Under the pieces are notes generated by a model that was not told the DNA's origin, made no database searches, and saw only the letters and a list, made by a program, of their open reading frames with translations. Shown here in pieces: positions 60,749-64,000 of a stretch of DNA of 64,000 bases (positions are counted from its first letter, which is position 1; every line of letters begins with the position of its first letter). The DNA comes from Hyphomicrobiales bacterium (GTDB lineage Bacteria; Pseudomonadota; Alphaproteobacteria; Rhizobiales; Beijerinckiaceae), in NCBI GenBank assembly GCA_016716745.1, contig JADJVD010000006.1:248001-312000 (forward strand), written 5' to 3'. The position numbers were made by a program, and so were the translations under genes.

Positions 60749-60825
60749 TCTGAACGGCAAGGAAGCGAAGCATGCGCCAAGGGCGATGTCGCCCACGCCG
60801 CTTCGCCCTGCACAGGGAGATCGAC

Positions 60826-61248
60826 ATGGCTCCGTTCGGTAAGAAATTCGGCCTCACGGCCATGGCGGCTGCGACGACGCTGATGCTCGGCGTGATGGCT
60901 CTGCCCGACACCGCGTCGGCCCAGTATGGCCCTGGCATGCGCGGCCAGCGCGCCGCCGGCGCACAGCGCTCGTTTGCGGCGCCGCGCGCGGTCGCGGGTC
61001 AGCGCTCCTTCGGCGGCCAGCGCGCCTATGGCGGCGCGCGGTACGGCTATCGCGGCGGACGCGGCTGGAACCGCGGCGGCGCGGCGGCGGCCGGCATCAT
61101 CGGCGGTCTGGCGCTCGGCGCGATCGCGGCCGGCGCGATGGCGCAGCCCGCTCCGGCCCCCGTCTACGAGGACGCCTGCCACATCGAGCGTCAGCGCTAC
61201 TGGAACGGCTACCGCTGGCGCATCCGCAATGTCGAGGTGTGCCCGTAA
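60826..61248 (+). CDS. Small secreted protein with C-terminal YWNGYRWRIRNVEVCP motif
   Basis: 140-residue exported protein. A signal peptide (AAATTLMLGVMALPDTASAQ) precedes an Arg/Gly/Ala/Gln-rich body (GQRSFGGQRAYGGARYGY), an Ala/Gly hydrophobic stretch and a conserved-looking C-terminus CHIERQRYWNGYRWRIRNVEV followed by Cys-Pro, with two Cys. AGGGAGATC before ATG 60826 is a strong ribosome-binding site. Similar short proteins are common in Rhizobiales, with unknown function. Confidence 0.75.
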   Translation: MAPFGKKFGLTAMAAATTLMLGVMALPDTASAQYGPGMRGQRAAGAQRSFAAPRAVAGQRSFGGQRAYGGARYGYRGGRGWNRGGAAAAGIIGGLALGAIAAGAMAQPAPAPVYEDACHIERQRYWNGYRWRIRNVEVCP

Positions 61249-61293
61249 GGTCTGACGCTCGACGCCTCTCGCGAGACGTCGGGCTCGAACGAA

Positions 61294-61330
61294 AAAGCGC
61301 CCCGCGACGCAAGTCGCGGGGCGCTTCTGT
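61294..61330. terminator. Bidirectional Rho-independent terminator
   Basis: 14-bp perfect stem AAGCGCCCCGCGAC / GTCGCGGGGCGCTT with loop GCAA, preceded by AAAAA and followed by CTGTTT. It separates the secreted-protein gene from the convergent transporter gene and can end both transcripts. Confidence 0.9.
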
Positions 61331-61354
61331 TTCAGGCCGTCAGCTCCGCCGCGC

Positions 61355-63031
61355 TCAACGCGCGTCGCTGGCGTAGATGTCGCGGTCCTTGGTCTCCGGC
61401 ATGAAGATCAGGCCGATGACGAAAGTCATCAGGGCCACGATGATCGGGTACCAGAGGCCGGCGAAGATGTCGCCGGTGGCGGCCACGATGGCGAAGGCGG
61501 TCGGGGGCAGGAAGCCGCCGAACCAGCCGTTGCCGATGTGGTAGGGCAGCGACATGCCCGAGTAGCGGATGCGCGTCGGGAACAGTTCGACGAGCAGCGC
61601 CGCGATCGGCCCGTACACCATCGTCACATAGATAACGAGGATGAAGAGCAGGCCGATCAGCGTCAGCGCACGGCTGTCGGACAGGGCTGCGCCGATGCTC
61701 TGCGCCTTCAGGATCGTCGGGTCGCCCGCCTTCGGATAGCCGGCGACCTGCGCCGCGGCCAGCGCCTTGGCGGCGAAGTCCTTCTCGACCGGCACGTCCG
61801 CGCCGCCGATGGTGACTTTGATCGGCGAGCCGGCCGGCGCGGCCACGAGGTCGTACTTGATCGCGTTGGCGGCGAGGCCGCGGCGCGCGATGTCGCACGG
61901 CTGCGTGAAGACGCGGACGTTGACGGGGTCGAACACGTTGCCGCAGGTCGCAGGATCGGCGGCGACCGTCACCTTCACATTGTCATGCGCCGCCATCAGG
62001 CCGGGATTGACCGTCGTGGCGATCTTGCCGAACAGCGGGAAGTAGGTGATCGCCGCGATCAGGCAGCCGAGGAGGATGATCCACTTGCGGCCGACCTTGT
62101 CCGACAGCCAGCCGAAGAAGACGAAGAACGGCGTGCCGATCAGCAGCGACAGCGCGATCATGATGTTCGCGGTCGTGCCGTCGACCTTCATCGTCTGGGT
62201 GAGGAAGAACAGGGCGTAGAACTGGCCCGTGTACCACACCACCGCCTGGCCGGCGGTGCCGCCGAACAGCGCGATGAGCGCGATTTTGGCGTTCTCCCAG
62301 CGGCCGAACGCTTCCGACAGCGGCGCCTTGGAGGCCGTGCCTTCCGCCTTCATCTTCTGGAACGCCGGCGACTCGTTGAGCTGCAGACGGATCCAGATCG
62401 ACACGGCGAGCAGCACGATCGAGACGAGGAACGGCACGCGCCAGCCCCAGTCGTCGAAGGCCTGTGGCGTCATGCTCAGGCGCAGCGTCAGGATGACGAT
62501 GAGCGAGACGAACAGACCGACGGTCGCCGTGGTCTGAATCCACGACGTGTAGTAGCCGCGACGGCCTGGAGGCGCGTGTTCGGCCACATAGGTCGCCGCG
62601 CCGCCATACTCGCCGCCGAGCGCAAGGCCCTGCAGCAGGCGACAGGCGATGAAGCCGACAGGCGCGGCCATGCCGATCGAGGCGTAGGAGGGCAGCATGC
62701 CGACCACGAAGGTCGAGATGCCCATCACGATCATGGTGACGAGGAAGGTGTATTTGCGGCCGATCAGATCGCCGAGGCGACCGAAGAACAGCGCGCCGAA
62801 CGGACGCACGGCGAAGCCCGCCGCGAAGCCCAGCAGCACGAAGATGAAGCCGGCGGTCTCGTTCACGCCGGAGAAGAAGGTCTTGTTGATGTTCGCCGCC
62901 AGAGAACCGGCGAGATAGAAGTCGTACCATTCAAACACGGTGCCTGCGGACGACGCCACGATGACCTTGCGCTCTTCAGCGGTCATCGGACGCACCGCAG
63001 CCGACCGCGACGTCGCGCTGGCCATGCTCAT
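61355..63031 (-). CDS. MHS-family MFS transporter
   Basis: 558-residue metabolite:H+ symporter family carrier (ProP/ShiA-like). The family marks are the N-terminal GTVFEWYDFYLAG segment, VRPFGALFFGRLGDLIGRKYTF and RLLQGLALGGEYGGAATYVAEHAPPGRRG. Twelve membrane segments are predicted, with an unusually long hydrophilic region (about 350-440, containing two Cys) between helices 9/10 and 10/11. The substrate is unknown; organic acids or betaine are common in the family. GAGGAAA 7 nt before ATG 63031 sets the start. Confidence 0.88.
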   Translation of the reverse strand: MSMASATSRSAAVRPMTAEERKVIVASSAGTVFEWYDFYLAGSLAANINKTFFSGVNETAGFIFVLLGFAAGFAVRPFGALFFGRLGDLIGRKYTFLVTMIVMGISTFVVGMLPSYASIGMAAPVGFIACRLLQGLALGGEYGGAATYVAEHAPPGRRGYYTSWIQTTATVGLFVSLIVILTLRLSMTPQAFDDWGWRVPFLVSIVLLAVSIWIRLQLNESPAFQKMKAEGTASKAPLSEAFGRWENAKIALIALFGGTAGQAVVWYTGQFYALFFLTQTMKVDGTTANIMIALSLLIGTPFFVFFGWLSDKVGRKWIILLGCLIAAITYFPLFGKIATTVNPGLMAAHDNVKVTVAADPATCGNVFDPVNVRVFTQPCDIARRGLAANAIKYDLVAAPAGSPIKVTIGGADVPVEKDFAAKALAAAQVAGYPKAGDPTILKAQSIGAALSDSRALTLIGLLFILVIYVTMVYGPIAALLVELFPTRIRYSGMSLPYHIGNGWFGGFLPPTAFAIVAATGDIFAGLWYPIIVALMTFVIGLIFMPETKDRDIYASDAR

Positions 63032-63272
63032 GGGTGTTTCCTCGATGTTGTTATGGTTGGGCGTCGCGACGTGTCGCGCGCAAAGCAGTTTGCGCCGGAC
63101 TTTCGCCGCGCGCCTTCCCTCCCGTTGGCCCCGTTCTTTTTGGTTGGCGAATTCGAACGGGAGGGGCCTTGCCCGTTCGCTTGCAGGCCGGAATCGGCAT
63201 GGGCGTGCTGGCCCGGCCCGCAATTGTTGATATGCTAACCATGAGGAGGCCGCCTCGTCGATGGAGTTGGAC

Positions 63273-63917
63273 ATGCGACTTTGGTGTAGGTCGTTGACGG
63301 CGCTCGCGCTTCTCGTCGGTTCGGCCGCCCTCGCGCACGCTTCGCCGCAGGGCGCCTTCCCCGGCGGCGTCATTCATGGCCCCGGCGCTGCGCCGGGGCA
63401 GGGCGGACAGGCGACGCGCTGGCATCGACAAGGCGCCGCGGCCCCGGTCGCGCGCCCGCTGCGCGGACCCACGGTCGCGCCCGATGCGGGATCGCCGCCG
63501 GTCTGGCGCGGCGCGCATGGCCTCGGCGGATGGCGGCTCGCCCCGCCGCCGCCGCGCTCCGAAGGCCGCTGGTCGCACGGCGCCGGCGCGCATGGGCGTT
63601 GGGCGCAAGGCGGTCAGCATCGAGCGCATCAAGACGCGCATCGCAATTGGCGAGACGGCGGTTGGCGGCGCGAACGTTCGCGAATCCTGTCGCTCGCCGG
63701 TTCGGACGTGACGAATTCGCGGCCGCTCTATATCGACCCGCCGCTCGTGCCGACGGCGACCTTCGCGATCGCGCCGCAGATCATCGTGTTGGGCGCGCCG
63801 CAGCCGGCGCCGCGCGTGCGCGTCATCCGCGGTCCGGGGTCGCAGGCCGCCGCCGCCCGCGCGGCGGGACGTTCGGTCTGGCGCGACGAGAAGGGCGCGC
63901 TCTGGCGCGAATTCTGA
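63273..63917 (+). CDS. Secreted His/Arg/Trp-rich protein
   Basis: 214-residue exported protein. A signal peptide (LTALALLVGSAALAHASP) is followed by a low-complexity region rich in Gly, His, Arg, Trp and Pro (WRRERSRILSLAGSDV, GRWSHGAGAHGRWAQGGQHR) and a more ordered end (PLYIDPPLVPTATFAIAPQI). GGAG about 6 nt before ATG 63273 is preferred to the ATG 12 bp upstream. Basic, His-rich secreted proteins of this type are of unknown role. Confidence 0.7.
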   Translation: MRLWCRSLTALALLVGSAALAHASPQGAFPGGVIHGPGAAPGQGGQATRWHRQGAAAPVARPLRGPTVAPDAGSPPVWRGAHGLGGWRLAPPPPRSEGRWSHGAGAHGRWAQGGQHRAHQDAHRNWRDGGWRRERSRILSLAGSDVTNSRPLYIDPPLVPTATFAIAPQIIVLGAPQPAPRVRVIRGPGSQAAAARAAGRSVWRDEKGALWREF

Positions 63918-63957
63918 AGCCGCGCGGCGGGCCCGGCCCGCCGCTCAGCCCTCGATC

Positions 63958-64000
63958 TCAGCCCTCGAGTTTGGCCCGCGCGATGGTGAGCGCGACGGCG
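63958..64000 (-). CDS. C-terminal end of an unknown minus-strand gene
   Basis: From the right edge the minus strand reads AVALTIARAKLEG and stops at TGA 63958-63960. Too little is visible to identify it; the neighbouring short duplication CTCAGCCCTCGA at 63944-63967 spans the stop. Confidence 0.35.
   Translation of the reverse strand, partial: AVALTIARAKLEG

Overview
The window is about 64 kb of very GC-rich (roughly two-thirds G+C), densely coding bacterial chromosome. The gene content points to an alphaproteobacterium of the order Hyphomicrobiales (Rhizobiales), plausibly near Beijerinckiaceae/Methylocystaceae. Evidence is the rpoZ-rsh-pyrE-pdxJ-acpS-lepB-rnc-era backbone, the alphaproteobacterial phyR-nepR-ecfG stress locus, the olsB/olsA ornithine-lipid pair and a single-copy Rsh type stringent factor. 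I see no insertion sequence, prophage, CRISPR array or biosynthetic island: this is core chromosome with small accessory patches.

Layout. 0-7 kb: a partial unknown gene, ornithine-lipid acyltransferases (olsB/olsA, divergent), a Tat-exported superoxide dismutase, a family 5 uracil-DNA glycosylase behind a LabA-like NYN protein, rpoZ and the (p)ppGpp synthase/hydrolase rsh. 7-12 kb: a SARP/BTAD-type regulator followed by an array of short direct repeats and an unknown gene, then pyrE, an amidase_6-like protein and a DUF6438 protein. 12-20 kb: pdxJ-acpS-lepB-rnc-era, largely coupled by ATGA overlaps, then a PyrC-prime-like dihydroorotase lacking the HxH metal motif, a broken unknown gene, plsY and dprA. 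20-28.6 kb: a DUF4010/MgtC membrane protein, a glycine-rich secreted protein with 90-bp tandem repeats, ruvX, an UPF0173 hydrolase, gatCA, an Aat-like protein, a cyclotransferase-like protein, acylphosphatase and lipB.

28.6-45.8 kb: tRNA-Leu(GAG) with a strong terminator, a non-coding block holding a 13-G run and two copies of a dispersed palindromic element (a third copy lies near dnaB), a polysaccharide deacetylase plus GINT1-like glycan gene pair, mgtE, a GH25 muramidase lipoprotein, an ICMT-like methyltransferase, dnaB, a MFS carrier, a protein made of twelve 18-residue RTX-like repeats, a DEAD-box helicase, galM, a ParA-like ATPase, rarA, crcB and rluC. 45.9-50.1 kb is a signalling patch: hybrid histidine kinase with Hpt, divergent single-domain response regulator and a stand-alone EAL phosphodiesterase. 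50.3-55.9 kb is the iolC-iolD-iolE-iolB inositol catabolism operon. 56.2-60.5 kb is the general stress response locus: phyR divergent from nepR-ecfG-HisKA_2 kinase, followed by two small membrane genes behind a possible EcfG promoter. The end holds tRNA-Thr(TGT), a small secreted protein, an MHS-family transporter and another secreted protein.

Points worth a second look: three genes (rsh, the DUF4010 protein and an unknown gene near 17.6 kb) are interrupted by apparent frameshifts, two of them in G/C homopolymers, so base-level sequence error is a live explanation. The stress-response kinase keeps its HRxxN phosphorylation box but seems to lack the Asn-containing ATP box, suggesting a phosphatase or phosphotransfer role. 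The RTX-like protein has an unusual 18-residue period with cysteines. The SARP-type regulator is followed by iterated 10-bp repeats that look like an operator.
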